A stretch of DNA of 11,077 bases from Chloroflexia bacterium (lineage in GTDB: Bacteria; Chloroflexota; Chloroflexia; Thermomicrobiales; UBA6265): the NCBI GenBank assembly GCA_030430125.1, contig JAUIGA010000072.1, forward strand, positions 1 through 11,077. Direction: 5' to 3'. The position numbers were made by a program, and so were the translations under genes. Positions 5,287 to 11,077 of this stretch are shown piece by piece (position 1 is the stretch's first letter; every line of letters begins with the position of its first letter). Under the pieces are notes generated by a model. That model was not told the origin of the DNA, ran no database searches, and saw nothing but the letters and a program-made list of their open reading frames with translations.

Positions 5287-6861
5287 ATGGCGACCACCCA
5301 CGAAGAGATAACAACCGACTCTGACATCACCATCGAGCCGGCGTACGACGCGCCAGGCGAGCCCATCGCGCTGGCGCCGCCCGGCTCCTATCCGTATGTC
5401 CGCGGGATTCACCCCGGCATGTACCGGTCGCGACGCTGGACCATGCGCCAGTACGCTGGATTTTCCTCCGCAGAGGAGAGCAACGCGCGGTATCGACTGC
5501 TCATGGCCCGCGGCACCACCGGGCTCAGCGTCGCCTTTGACCTGCCCACGCAGCTTGGCCTGGATTCCGACGACCCGCGAGCGGCGGGCGAAGTGGGGCG
5601 GGTAGGTGTCGCCATCTCGACTCTGGACGACATGCGCCTCCTGTTCGACCAGATCGACCAGGAGGCCGTCACGACGTCGATGACGATCAACGCGCCGGCT
5701 TCCCTGTTGCTCCTGATGTACCAGATCGTCGCCGAGGAGCGCGGCGCGAACCCGGCGAAGCTCGGCGGCACGATCCAGAACGACATTCTCAAGGAGTACG
5801 CCGCGCGAGGGACCTATATCTACCCACCGAAACCTTCGATGCGACTCGTCACCGACACCTTCGCTTATTGCGCCGAGCAGCTGCCGCGCTGGAATACGAT
5901 TTCGGTGTCCGGATACCACATTCGCGAGGCAGGCTCCTCGGCCGCGCAGGAGATCGCCTTCACTCTGTCGAACGCGGTCGCCTACGTGGATTCGGCCATC
6001 GGCGCCGGGCTGGACGTGGACCGTTTCGCGCCACGCATGAGTTTCTTCTTCGCGTCCCATTCGAACCTCTTCGAGGAGGTCGCGAAGTTCCGCGCGGCAC
6101 GGCGGTTGTGGGCAACCATCATGCGGGAACGCTTCGGCGCGACAAACCCCAAGGCGCTGATGCTGCGCTTTCACACGCAGACCGGCGGTGTCACCCTCAC
6201 TGCACAGCAGCCGCTGAACAACGTGGTGCGTGTTGCCTACCAGGCGCTGTCAGCCGTGCTTGGCGGCACGCAGAGCCTGCACACGAACGGGTTCGATGAA
6301 GCGCTGGCGATCCCGACGGAGGAGGCGGCGACGCTGGCGCTACGAACGCAGCAGATCCTCGCCGAGGAGACTGGTGTGCCGGATACCGTGGACCCGCTCG
6401 CCGGGTCGTGGTTCATCGAGTCGCTGACCGATCAGGTCGAGACGAAGGCGCGGGAGTGGATGGACGCGGTCGACGATCAGGGCGGGGCCGTGACGGCGAT
6501 CGAGCGTGGCTTCATGCAGAACGCGATCGCCGAGAACGCCTACCGGCGCGAGGTGGCGCGGTCGTCCGGCGACGAAATCGTCGTCGGGGTGAACAGGTAT
6601 GCCACCGACGACGATGTCGACATGGAGCTGCACCGCATCGATGAGGCGATGGTGTCCCGCCAGGTCGAGCGCGTGACCGCGTACAAGGCCGGGCAGGACC
6701 GGGTGTCGGTTGACGCCGCACTTGCCAGGGTGCGCGCCACCGCCGAAGGGACGGGCAACCTGCTGCCGCCGATGAAGGACGCGTTGCTGGCCGGGGCGAC
6801 ACTTGGGCAGGTTGCCAACGCGCTGCGCGATGTCTTCGGCGAGCACAAGGCGGAGATGTAG
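5287..6861 (+). CDS. Methylmalonyl-CoA mutase large (catalytic) subunit without cobalamin-binding domain
   Basis: A 524-residue acyl-CoA mutase catalytic barrel domain. It would interconvert (R)-methylmalonyl-CoA and succinyl-CoA with adenosylcobalamin, linking propionyl-CoA to the TCA cycle. The C-terminal B12-binding domain of single-chain mutases (about 700 residues) is absent, so a separate small subunit carrying DxHxxG is expected; none is in the window. Specificity residues match true methylmalonyl-CoA mutases: Y46 (GMYRSRRWTMRQYAGF; Tyr89 in the Propionibacterium enzyme) and R174 (KEYAARGTY; Arg207), where isobutyryl-CoA mutase has Phe and Gln. Q164, Y210-H211 (SGYH) and R294 (LRFHTQTG) are also present. 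I chose ATG 5287 because GAGGAG (5276-5281) lies 5 nt upstream and the protein then starts like its relatives; the upstream open frame is a shadow of the opposite-strand gene. It converges on the ABC-F gene. Confidence 0.94.
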   Translation: MATTHEEITTDSDITIEPAYDAPGEPIALAPPGSYPYVRGIHPGMYRSRRWTMRQYAGFSSAEESNARYRLLMARGTTGLSVAFDLPTQLGLDSDDPRAAGEVGRVGVAISTLDDMRLLFDQIDQEAVTTSMTINAPASLLLLMYQIVAEERGANPAKLGGTIQNDILKEYAARGTYIYPPKPSMRLVTDTFAYCAEQLPRWNTISVSGYHIREAGSSAAQEIAFTLSNAVAYVDSAIGAGLDVDRFAPRMSFFFASHSNLFEEVAKFRAARRLWATIMRERFGATNPKALMLRFHTQTGGVTLTAQQPLNNVVRVAYQALSAVLGGTQSLHTNGFDEALAIPTEEAATLALRTQQILAEETGVPDTVDPLAGSWFIESLTDQVETKAREWMDAVDDQGGAVTAIERGFMQNAIAENAYRREVARSSGDEIVVGVNRYATDDDVDMELHRIDEAMVSRQVERVTAYKAGQDRVSVDAALARVRATAEGTGNLLPPMKDALLAGATLGQVANALRDVFGEHKAEM

Positions 6862-6904
6862 GCCGGCGCGCCGTTGACAAATCGGCACGAGGCCAGTCCC
6901 AACT

Positions 6905-7061
6905 GTCACTCCGAGCCGAGGGCGTAGCCCTCGTGCCGAGGAGTCCCCGCGCGAAGCGCTCGGCACCGCAGGTGCCACACCAGCGATGGCGCCAGGTACT
7001 GAGACCTGACTGCAATCGCGAAGCGCTTCGCGCGGGGACTCTTCGCTTCACTCAGAGTGAC
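6905..7061. repeat. 157-bp MITE-like imperfect inverted repeat between convergent genes
   Basis: The ends GTCACTCCGAG (6905-6915) and CTCAGAGTGAC (7051-7061) are inverted repeats with 10 of 11 matches. Inside, AGTCCCCGCGCGAAGCGC (6942-6959) is the exact reverse complement of 7023-7040 (18 bp). Smaller hairpins lie within: CGAGGGC/GCCCTCG (6917-6933), GGCACC/GGTGCC (6962-6976), CAGGT/ACCTG (6993-7008) and the 16-bp palindrome CGCGAAGCGCTTCGCG (7017-7032). A 17-nt core recurs at 9206-9222. No ORF fits it. Lying 44 bp after the mutase stop and 40 bp after the ABC-F stop, it may act as a two-way terminator. The rest of 6862-7101 shows nothing else. Confidence 0.75.
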
Positions 7062-7101
7062 GGGATTTCATACCGTCTTCTCTGTCGGCACAAGATCGCC
7101 T

Positions 7102-8826
7102 CTACGAGGCGGTTGCGTTCGCCGTTCCTCGCTTCTTCCGCCCACGCGGTGACTCCTCGCGTTTCGGATAGCGCAGAGATCGCGTCAGGGGCGTGCCGAG
7201 CTCGGGGTGCTCGACCGCGTCGGTGTATCCTCCCGGGTGGTCGCGCACGATGCCTTCCTCGATCGACACGATGCGCGTGCACACCCGGTCAAGGAACCAG
7301 CGATCGTGGGAAATCGTCAGAATCGCGCCGGGGAACTCCTGCAGCGCCCGCTCCAGTGCCTCGCCTGACGGGATATCGAGGTTGTTGGTCGGCTCGTCGA
7401 GCACCAGCAGGTTCGCCCCACTCAGGATGAGCAGCACAATCTGCAACCGTGCCCGCTCGCCACCACTGAGTGCCGCGATGCGGTTCATCGCGTCGTGCCG
7501 ATCGAACAGCATGCTCACCAGCGCCGACAGTGCCTGTTGCTCGGTCATCGGCTTCAACTGACGCAGCGTCTCCAGCGGTGTCGCTTCCGGATCGAGCGTT
7601 TCGTGCTCCTGTGCGTAGTAGCCGACCGTGACGCTGTGACCCAGTCGGATGCTGCCACTGGTCGGCGGCTGCTCACCCAGCACCATGCGGACCAGCGTTG
7701 TCTTGCCGGCGCCGTTGGGGCCGACCAGCCCCACGCGGTCCCCATGTCGCAGCAGCAGGTCGAACGGCTCGAACACCGTTCGACTGCCGTAGGTCTTGGC
7801 GACGTTGTCCGCTACCAGGACATCGGTGGAACCGCGGCTGGCGTCGAACTCCACCTGGATCTGCCGCCGGTTGAGGTTTGGCGCCGGTGTGGATTCGAGC
7901 CGTTCTCGCTCTTTCGCCAGCTTGCGCCGCTGGTTCTCGGCGCGGGTGGCGAACTTGTCGTTCTGCCTCGCCCACTGGGTGAGCTGCTCGGCGCTCGCCT
8001 TGAGCTTTCGGAACTCGCGCTTCTGCACCTCACGCAACTCCGCCTCGCGTTCCAGGCGCGCCTGCCGCATCGTACGGTAGGCCGAGTAGTTGCCCGGATA
8101 CTCGCGGATGGTGCCATCCTCGAGCTCGAAGATCGTGGTGGCCACGCGGTCGATCATGTAGCGGTCGTGGGAGATCATGCACACCGCGCCGTCGTAGTCG
8201 TTGACGAGCCATCGCTCCAGCCAGGTGCGAGTTTCGACGTCGAAGTGATTGTCCGGCTCGTCGAGCAGCAGGGCGTCAGGAGGGTCGAGGAGGAACTGAG
8301 CGAGGTCGACCAGCTTGCGCTCGCCGCCGCTGAGTTCGGCAACACGCTGGTCCCACCGGTGTTCCGGAAACCGGAGCTCGCCCAGGACGCCTGCCAGCGC
8401 CGAATCGGTGTCGAACACCAGGGCTGCATCGAGCCGCGCCAGCACGGTCTCGTGACGTTCTATGACCTCCGCCATCGCATCGTCGTCGAGCGGTTGCGAC
8501 AGTTGCTGCTCCAGCAGGTGCAGCTCGGCATCGAGCACGTCGATGTCGCCACCGGCGCGGGCGAGTGTCTCGCGCACGGTCAGTGCCGGATCGAGCGCCG
8601 GTTCCTGGTGGAGATACCCGATCCGCAGGCCGCGCCGATGCGTCACCGCGCCGCTGTCGGGCACCAGCTCCCGCGCCATCAACCGGAACAGGGAGCTCTT
8701 GCCGCTGCCGTTCTCGCCGATCAGGGCGGCGCGTTCGCCCTCGTGCAGCACAAAGGCGGTGTCTTCGAAGATCTGGTTGCCGCCGTGGGCGTAGGAAACG
8801 TCGGCGGCCTGAATCAGGATTGTCAT
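7102..8826 (-). CDS. ABC-F family ATPase (ribosome-associated; possible antibiotic-resistance type)
   Basis: A 574-residue protein with two ABC domains and no membrane segments, the layout of ABC-F proteins, which bind the ribosomal E site and free stalled or drug-bound ribosomes. Domain 1: Walker A GENGSGKS (37-44), signature LSGGE (165-169), Walker B LLLDE (186-190) followed by PDNH, H-loop H220. Linker about 241-330, highly charged and probably helical, where ABC-F proteins contact the P-site tRNA. Domain 2: Walker A GPNGAGKT (369-376), signature LSGGE (453-457), Walker B LVLDE (474-478), H507. A short basic C-terminal tail follows (about 545-566). ATG 8826 has AAGGA (8834-8838) 7 nt upstream. 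Its long leader with uORF and terminator suggests inducible expression, which favours a resistance or stress role over a housekeeping EttA/Uup role; this is inference. Confidence 0.93.
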   Translation of the reverse strand: MTILIQAADVSYAHGGNQIFEDTAFVLHEGERAALIGENGSGKSSLFRLMARELVPDSGAVTHRRGLRIGYLHQEPALDPALTVRETLARAGGDIDVLDAELHLLEQQLSQPLDDDAMAEVIERHETVLARLDAALVFDTDSALAGVLGELRFPEHRWDQRVAELSGGERKLVDLAQFLLDPPDALLLDEPDNHFDVETRTWLERWLVNDYDGAVCMISHDRYMIDRVATTIFELEDGTIREYPGNYSAYRTMRQARLEREAELREVQKREFRKLKASAEQLTQWARQNDKFATRAENQRRKLAKERERLESTPAPNLNRRQIQVEFDASRGSTDVLVADNVAKTYGSRTVFEPFDLLLRHGDRVGLVGPNGAGKTTLVRMVLGEQPPTSGSIRLGHSVTVGYYAQEHETLDPEATPLETLRQLKPMTEQQALSALVSMLFDRHDAMNRIAALSGGERARLQIVLLILSGANLLVLDEPTNNLDIPSGEALERALQEFPGAILTISHDRWFLDRVCTRIVSIEEGIVRDHPGGYTDAVEHPELGTPLTRSLRYPKREESPRGRKKRGTANATAS

Positions 8827-8845
8827 GCACGGGTCCTTGGTTGTG

Positions 8846-8878
8846 AAAACAAAAAGCCCTCCGGCAACTGCCGAAGGG
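8846..8878 (-). terminator. Intrinsic terminator inside the ABC-F 5' leader (attenuator)
   Basis: On minus-strand RNA, CCCUUCGGCA (8878-8869) pairs with UGCCGGAGGG (8866-8857), with one G-U pair, giving 9 bp and a tight AGUU loop. It is followed directly by C, UUUUU, G, UUUU (8856-8846). This is a textbook intrinsic terminator. It ends only about 20 nt before the ABC-F start codon and downstream of the promoter at 9060-9088, so it must be bypassed for the gene to be expressed. It could in principle also end transcription arriving from prmC, but the promoter between them argues for attenuation. Confidence 0.85.
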
Positions 8879-8948
8879 AGGTCAATGTGTGTGCTGGATT
8901 GCGAAGATCAGTCAGGCGCGACCGTCGTGAGCAGGGCACACTCCTCCC
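8876..8948 (-). promoter_or_regulatory. Putative antiterminator pairing in the ABC-F leader
   Basis: On minus-strand RNA, GGGAGG (8948-8943) complements CCUCCC (8881-8876), and GUGUGC (8941-8936) complements GCACAC (8894-8889). Together they make 12 pairs in two helices with a 1-by-7 internal loop. The 3' partner takes the three basal C residues of the terminator's 5' arm, so the two folds compete, although only partly. The 5' partner lies in codons 21-25 of the uORF and would be covered by a translating ribosome. Confidence 0.5.
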
Positions 8949-9009
8949 ATGACGGACCCGAGGTCGGTGAGATGGCGATGATGGATTTTTCGAAGATCAT
9001 GCCGCCCAT
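8908..9009 (-). CDS. Putative 33-codon leader peptide (uORF) of the ABC-F gene
   Basis: ATG 9009 to TGA 8908-8910 encodes a 33-residue peptide beginning MGGMIFEKSIIAISP, with W21-E-E-C24 and ending APD. AGGA (9019-9022) lies 9 nt upstream of the ATG. The start is about 40 nt after the predicted transcription start, and the stop is 27 nt before the terminator/antiterminator switch. I recognise no homologue. Its claim to be real rests on its position: leader peptides of this size precede many ribosome-targeting resistance genes (erm, several ABC-F genes), where drug-stalled ribosomes reset the leader fold. There are no codon runs pointing to amino-acid attenuation. Without comparison across genomes it may be a chance ORF. 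Confidence 0.45.
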   Translation of the reverse strand: MGGMIFEKSIIAISPTSGPSWEECALLTTVAPD

Positions 9010-9059
9010 TGGGAGAAGTCCTGCGTGCTACGCCCTGACCCGTGTCAGGCTCCACAGGC

Positions 9060-9088
9060 ATCGTACTGGCCGGAGGGAGGCTCGTCAA
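9060..9088 (-). promoter_or_regulatory. Sigma-70-type promoter of the ABC-F transcript
   Basis: On the minus strand TTGACG (9088-9083) and TACGAT (9065-9060) are separated by exactly 17 bp, 5/6 and 4/6 matches to the consensus. Transcription would start near 9052, giving a leader of about 225 nt. A CCTGAC/GTCAGG hairpin (9034-9049) near the 5' end of the transcript could stabilise it. This is the best promoter in the window. Confidence 0.65.
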
Positions 9089-9168
9089 GCGGTTGTTTGA
9101 GGTTGCCGGAGACACGAAGACACGTCGACGTTGCCGACTTCCGACGACGTGAGGCCAACCAGCACACC

Positions 9169-9244
9169 GTCACCCAGAGCGAGGACCGCAGGTCCGACGC
9201 GAAGGGTCCCCGCGCGAAGCGCAGCTCGGTTGGGGACGAGTGAC
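9169..9244 (+). repeat. 76-bp MITE-like inverted repeat, second member of the 6905-7061 family
   Basis: It begins GTCACCCAGAGC (9169-9180) and ends GAGTGAC (9238-9244), the same terminal sequence as the 157-bp element. GTCCCCGCGCGAAGCGC (9206-9222) is identical to 6943-6959. GGACC-gca-GGTCC (9183-9195) holds the place of the small GGGC-gta-GCCC hairpin of the other copy, with different stem bases that still pair. GTCCCC (9206-9211) pairs with GGGGAC (9232-9237). The 561-bp gap 8827-9387 holds this repeat, the ABC-F leader and the hairpins below. I see no protein gene in it other than the uORF. Confidence 0.72.
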
Positions 9245-9258
9245 GAACGTTGAGTCAA

Positions 9259-9294
9259 GCGACGATGCGGCCGCGTGCGCGGCCGCATCGTCGC
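9259..9294. repeat. Perfect 16-bp hairpin with 4-nt loop
   Basis: GCGACGATGCGGCCGC (9259-9274) and its exact reverse complement (9279-9294) flank the loop GTGC. It lies about 95 nt past the prmC stop on the minus strand and 170 bp upstream of the ABC-F promoter. There is no T-run on either side. It could end prmC transcription in a factor-dependent way or be part of the adjoining repeat mosaic. Confidence 0.7.
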
Positions 9295-9306
9295 GCGGGG
9301 AGGGTT

Positions 9307-9327
9307 CTCCCCTCCGTTGGAGGGGAG
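9307..9327. repeat. 9-bp hairpin, probable part of the prmC 3' region
   Basis: CTCCCCTCC (9307-9315) pairs perfectly with GGAGGGGAG (9319-9327) around GTT. The following GGATCCCTCGACAAGCTC and GCATGACGA (about 9338-9364) look like fragments of dispersed intergenic repeats, which I infer from style and not from a second copy in this window. Confidence 0.5.
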
Positions 9328-9387
9328 TCAGAGGGGAGGATCCCTCGACAAGCTCGGCATGACGATGAGAGGCGGTGGCAAGGCAAG

Positions 9388-10251
9388 TCAGCTCTCGAAT
9401 CGTGTCGATACCACGTGGCGATCGAATCCCGCGTAGTCCCTGATGATCGCGACCTCAGCGCCGGGCAGGGTAGAAGCCAGCAGCGCTGAAACGATCTCAG
9501 CTTGCATGGGGTCGAGCTCGAGGCCGACCGCGAACGGTTGCGCCAGTCGAGCCGGAAGCCGCGGGATGAGCCGCCGGATCAGGTCAAGTCCGTCAACTCC
9601 GCCATCCAGCGCCAGTCTTGGCTCGGCGGCGAGGTCCGGGTTTTCCGCAATCTGTTCCGGTGTGAGATAGGGGAGGTTCGCAAGCACGATGTCAAACGGA
9701 CCGGGAGCGGCATCCAGCAGGTCGCCGTCCACGATGGCGAACCGGCCGGGCCGATCCGGTGGCAGATGCTGCGCCGCGTTGCGGCTGATGACATCCCGAG
9801 CGCCAGGCGAGGGTTCGACGGCGGTTACGTCGACCGGAACCGGCGCCAGCGCCGCAATCGCGACGGCGATCGCTCCGGAGCCCGATCCGATATCTACCAA
9901 CCGGACTGGACGACGATCGAACGCAGGCAGGTGCGACAGCGCCCATTCGACCAGCAACTCCGTCTCGGGACGCGGCACCAGCACATCCGGGGTGACGGCG
10001 AACGGCAGCCCCATGAACTCCCGCGCGCCGGTAATGTAGGCGGTCGGCTCGCCGTTCTCGCGGCGCTCAAGGAGCCGTTGAAACGCGGATTCGTCGTTGG
10101 GCTGGACGTCGTCCCGCAGGGCGAGAAAGAGCCGCGTGCGGTCGAGGCCGGTCACGGTGCGCAGCAGGATCTCGGCATCGAGGCGCGGGCTTGCACTTGT
10201 GGCTTGCAGGCGCTCGGCAGCAACGTTCAACAGGTCGGCGTGGGTGGTCAT
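9388..10251 (-). CDS. prmC: Peptide chain release factor N5-glutamine methyltransferase
   Basis: A 287-residue class I SAM methyltransferase that methylates the Gln of the GGQ motif in release factors RF1 and RF2, raising termination efficiency. An N-terminal helical domain (about 1-80) binds the factor; the catalytic domain follows. Seen: LVPRPETE (91-98), the SAM loop DIGSGSG (120-126), an acidic E146 (AVEPSP) after the second strand, and the catalytic NLPY (192-195). The usual motif is NPPY; the Leu variant keeps the key Asn and Tyr and occurs in some phyla, so activity is expected. Length is close to the usual 280-290. ATG 10251 has no clear ribosome site; no better in-frame start is evident. 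prfA, the common upstream partner, is not here: the gene is alone and divergent from the cyclase-family gene. Confidence 0.93.
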   Translation of the reverse strand: MTTHADLLNVAAERLQATSASPRLDAEILLRTVTGLDRTRLFLALRDDVQPNDESAFQRLLERRENGEPTAYITGAREFMGLPFAVTPDVLVPRPETELLVEWALSHLPAFDRRPVRLVDIGSGSGAIAVAIAALAPVPVDVTAVEPSPGARDVISRNAAQHLPPDRPGRFAIVDGDLLDAAPGPFDIVLANLPYLTPEQIAENPDLAAEPRLALDGGVDGLDLIRRLIPRLPARLAQPFAVGLELDPMQAEIVSALLASTLPGAEVAIIRDYAGFDRHVVSTRFES

Positions 10252-10340
10252 TTGGTGGGGCTCGCGGCGAGGGCCAGGTACATCGAATGGTTCCCCAGGC
10301 TGGTGTTTCGGTCATCGGGGCGCGGCGAACCCCGAAGCAG

Positions 10341-10370
10341 AGAGTATGATGCATGCATCGCGAACGGCAA
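10341..10370. promoter_or_regulatory. Overlapping divergent promoters of prmC and the cyclase gene, with a 12-bp palindrome
   Basis: For prmC (minus), TTGCCG (10370-10365) and CATACT (10348-10343) stand 16 bp apart. For the cyclase gene (plus), TATGAT (10345-10350) is a 5/6 match to a -10, but I see no -35 for it. The two -10 elements overlap, so RNA polymerase could serve only one direction at a time. GATGCATGCATC (10348-10359) is a perfect palindrome over the same site and could be an operator. Confidence 0.35.
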
Positions 10371-10372
10371 TA

Positions 10373-10451
10373 CGCGGGGTACACGCCCGCGTCCTGGCAG
10401 TGGAAGGGCGGCGTCGGCGCAACGCCGCGCTTTCCTGTTCGCGGCCCCGCG
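10373..10451 (+). promoter_or_regulatory. Structured 5' leader of the cyclase-family gene with alternative pairings
   Basis: CGCGGGG (10373-10379) can pair over a long range with CCCCGCG (10445-10451). Alternatively CGCGGG (10373-10378) pairs locally with CCCGCG (10386-10391). Within the long-range fold GCGGCGT/ACGCCGC plus GGAA/TTCC ends form a hairpin (10402-10435). CTGGC (10394-10398) also complements GCCAG (10457-10461) just before the ribosome site. I recognise no known riboswitch, and GC-rich DNA gives such pairings by chance. Confidence 0.3.
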
Positions 10452-10479
10452 CAGTCGCCAGCATGAGGAGGGAACGATC

Positions 10480-11077
10480 ATGTGCTCGCCCGAAGTTCTT
10501 GCAAAGGTTCATGCAGCGATCGGTCGTGATGGAGCCACCATGTCACGCCGAGGCTTGCTCGGCGCGGCCGGCGCCGGTGCGGCGCTCGTTCCGCTGTCTG
10601 GCCTGGCGCGACAGGCGACACCGGTCGCGAGTCCGGTGGTTGAGGCGCAGGCCATCTCCTGGTCGGCCGTTGCGAATCTCTCGTATGCGATGTCGGCCGA
10701 AACGCCGATCTGGCCAGGAACCCCGACCGGATTCGTGGCGGAGCCCTATGTCACCATCGAGAACGATGGATTCTATGCGAACATCCTGACCCTCAGCGAG
10801 CACACCGGCACGCATATGGACGCCCCCGCGCACTTCATCGAGGGGGCTGCAACGTCGGACCAGGTCGAGCCCGGTCAGCTTGTAGCGCCGTTGGCGGTGA
10901 TCGACGTTTCGGACCAGGCGTCTTCGGACGACGACTACGGACTCTCGGTCGACGACATCCTCGCGTGGGAAGCGGAGCACGGCGAACTGCCGGCGGGTGC
11001 GTTCGTGGCGATGTATTCGGGCTGGGGGGCGAGATTCGGCGATGCCGACGCGTTCATCAACGCCGATGCGGAGGGCG
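10480..11077 (+). CDS. Cyclase-family (KynB-like) metal-dependent hydrolase with Tat signal, N-terminal 199 residues (partial)
   Basis: The frame is open from ATG 10480 to the window end (199 codons plus one base). The cyclase family (kynurenine formamidase-like) hydrolyses amides or lactones with metal held by HxGTHxDxPxH, seen here as HTGTHMDAPAH (108-118) with H108, H112, D114 and H118. PIWPG (76-80) is a further family motif, and YSGWGARFG (179-187) fits the downstream part. The N-terminus is unusual: MCSPEVLAKV and about ten more residues precede a twin-arginine signal, S22-R23-R24-G-L-L, and a small hydrophobic stretch ending near A43, so export of a folded protein by Tat is likely. ATG 10480 is preceded by AGGAGG (10466-10471) at 8 nt, a strong site that supports the extended N-terminus over M21. 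The substrate is unknown. Confidence 0.88.
   Translation, partial: MCSPEVLAKVHAAIGRDGATMSRRGLLGAAGAGAALVPLSGLARQATPVASPVVEAQAISWSAVANLSYAMSAETPIWPGTPTGFVAEPYVTIENDGFYANILTLSEHTGTHMDAPAHFIEGAATSDQVEPGQLVAPLAVIDVSDQASSDDDYGLSVDDILAWEAEHGELPAGAFVAMYSGWGARFGDADAFINADAEG

Noticed and set aside
7495..8952. 485-codon ORF on the plus strand
   Set aside because: Antisense shadow of the ABC-F gene, without domains and running through the ABC-F leader terminator.
10543..10980. 145-codon ORF on the minus strand
   Set aside because: Antisense to the cyclase-family gene, whose plus-strand reading has the HTGTHMDAPAH motif, a Tat signal and a strong ribosome site.

Overview
The window is high-GC bacterial DNA with ordinary single-copy metabolic and housekeeping genes packed on both strands. 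The gene set suggests a Chloroflexota bacterium of the Thermomicrobia type, with an actinobacterium as the alternative. It includes an SCO1664-family kinase-like protein (a family I know from Actinobacteria and Chloroflexota), a methylmalonyl-CoA mutase large subunit without a fused cobalamin domain, a PrmC with NLPY instead of NPPY, and a Tat-exported cyclase-family protein. This placement is inference from family content; no rRNA or other phylogenetic marker is present.

Layout, left to right. (1) 1-258, minus: N-terminus of a UDP-glucose/GDP-mannose dehydrogenase, running off the left edge. (2) 439-1206, minus: fumarylacetoacetate hydrolase family enzyme; a 10-bp perfect stem-loop lies between it and the dehydrogenase. 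(3) 1396-3447, plus: a two-gene unit with a 3-bp gap, made of an SCO1664-family PI3/PI4-kinase-like protein and an unusual 417-residue protein with two complete YfbR/HDDC2-like HD phosphohydrolase domains. (4) 3472-3740: three related palindromic repeats. (5) 3775-5085, minus: a mandelate racemase/muconate lactonizing enzyme family protein. (6) 5287-6861, plus, divergent from it: the mutase large subunit. (7) 6905-7061: a long imperfect inverted repeat between convergent genes. (8) 7102-8826, minus: an ABC-F protein. (9) 8846-9088: its roughly 225-nt leader, with promoter, 33-codon upstream ORF, a possible antiterminator and an intrinsic terminator. (10) 9169-9327: a second member of the inverted-repeat family plus strong hairpins. 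(11) 9388-10251, minus: prmC. (12) 10480-11077, plus, divergent: start of a Tat-exported cyclase-family metal hydrolase with a structured 5' leader.

The enzymes at 439-1206, 3775-5085 and 5287-6861 fit carboxylic-acid, sugar-acid and propionyl-CoA catabolism, but they are not one operon and nothing in the sequence ties them to a shared pathway. The most striking regulatory structure is the ABC-F leader. On minus-strand RNA, codons 21-25 of the uORF can pair with the segment that includes the 5' base of the terminator stem, which is the layout of ribosome-mediated attenuation. The most unusual protein is the tandem-HD protein coupled to the kinase-like gene. The non-coding DNA carries two distinct families of palindromic repeats.
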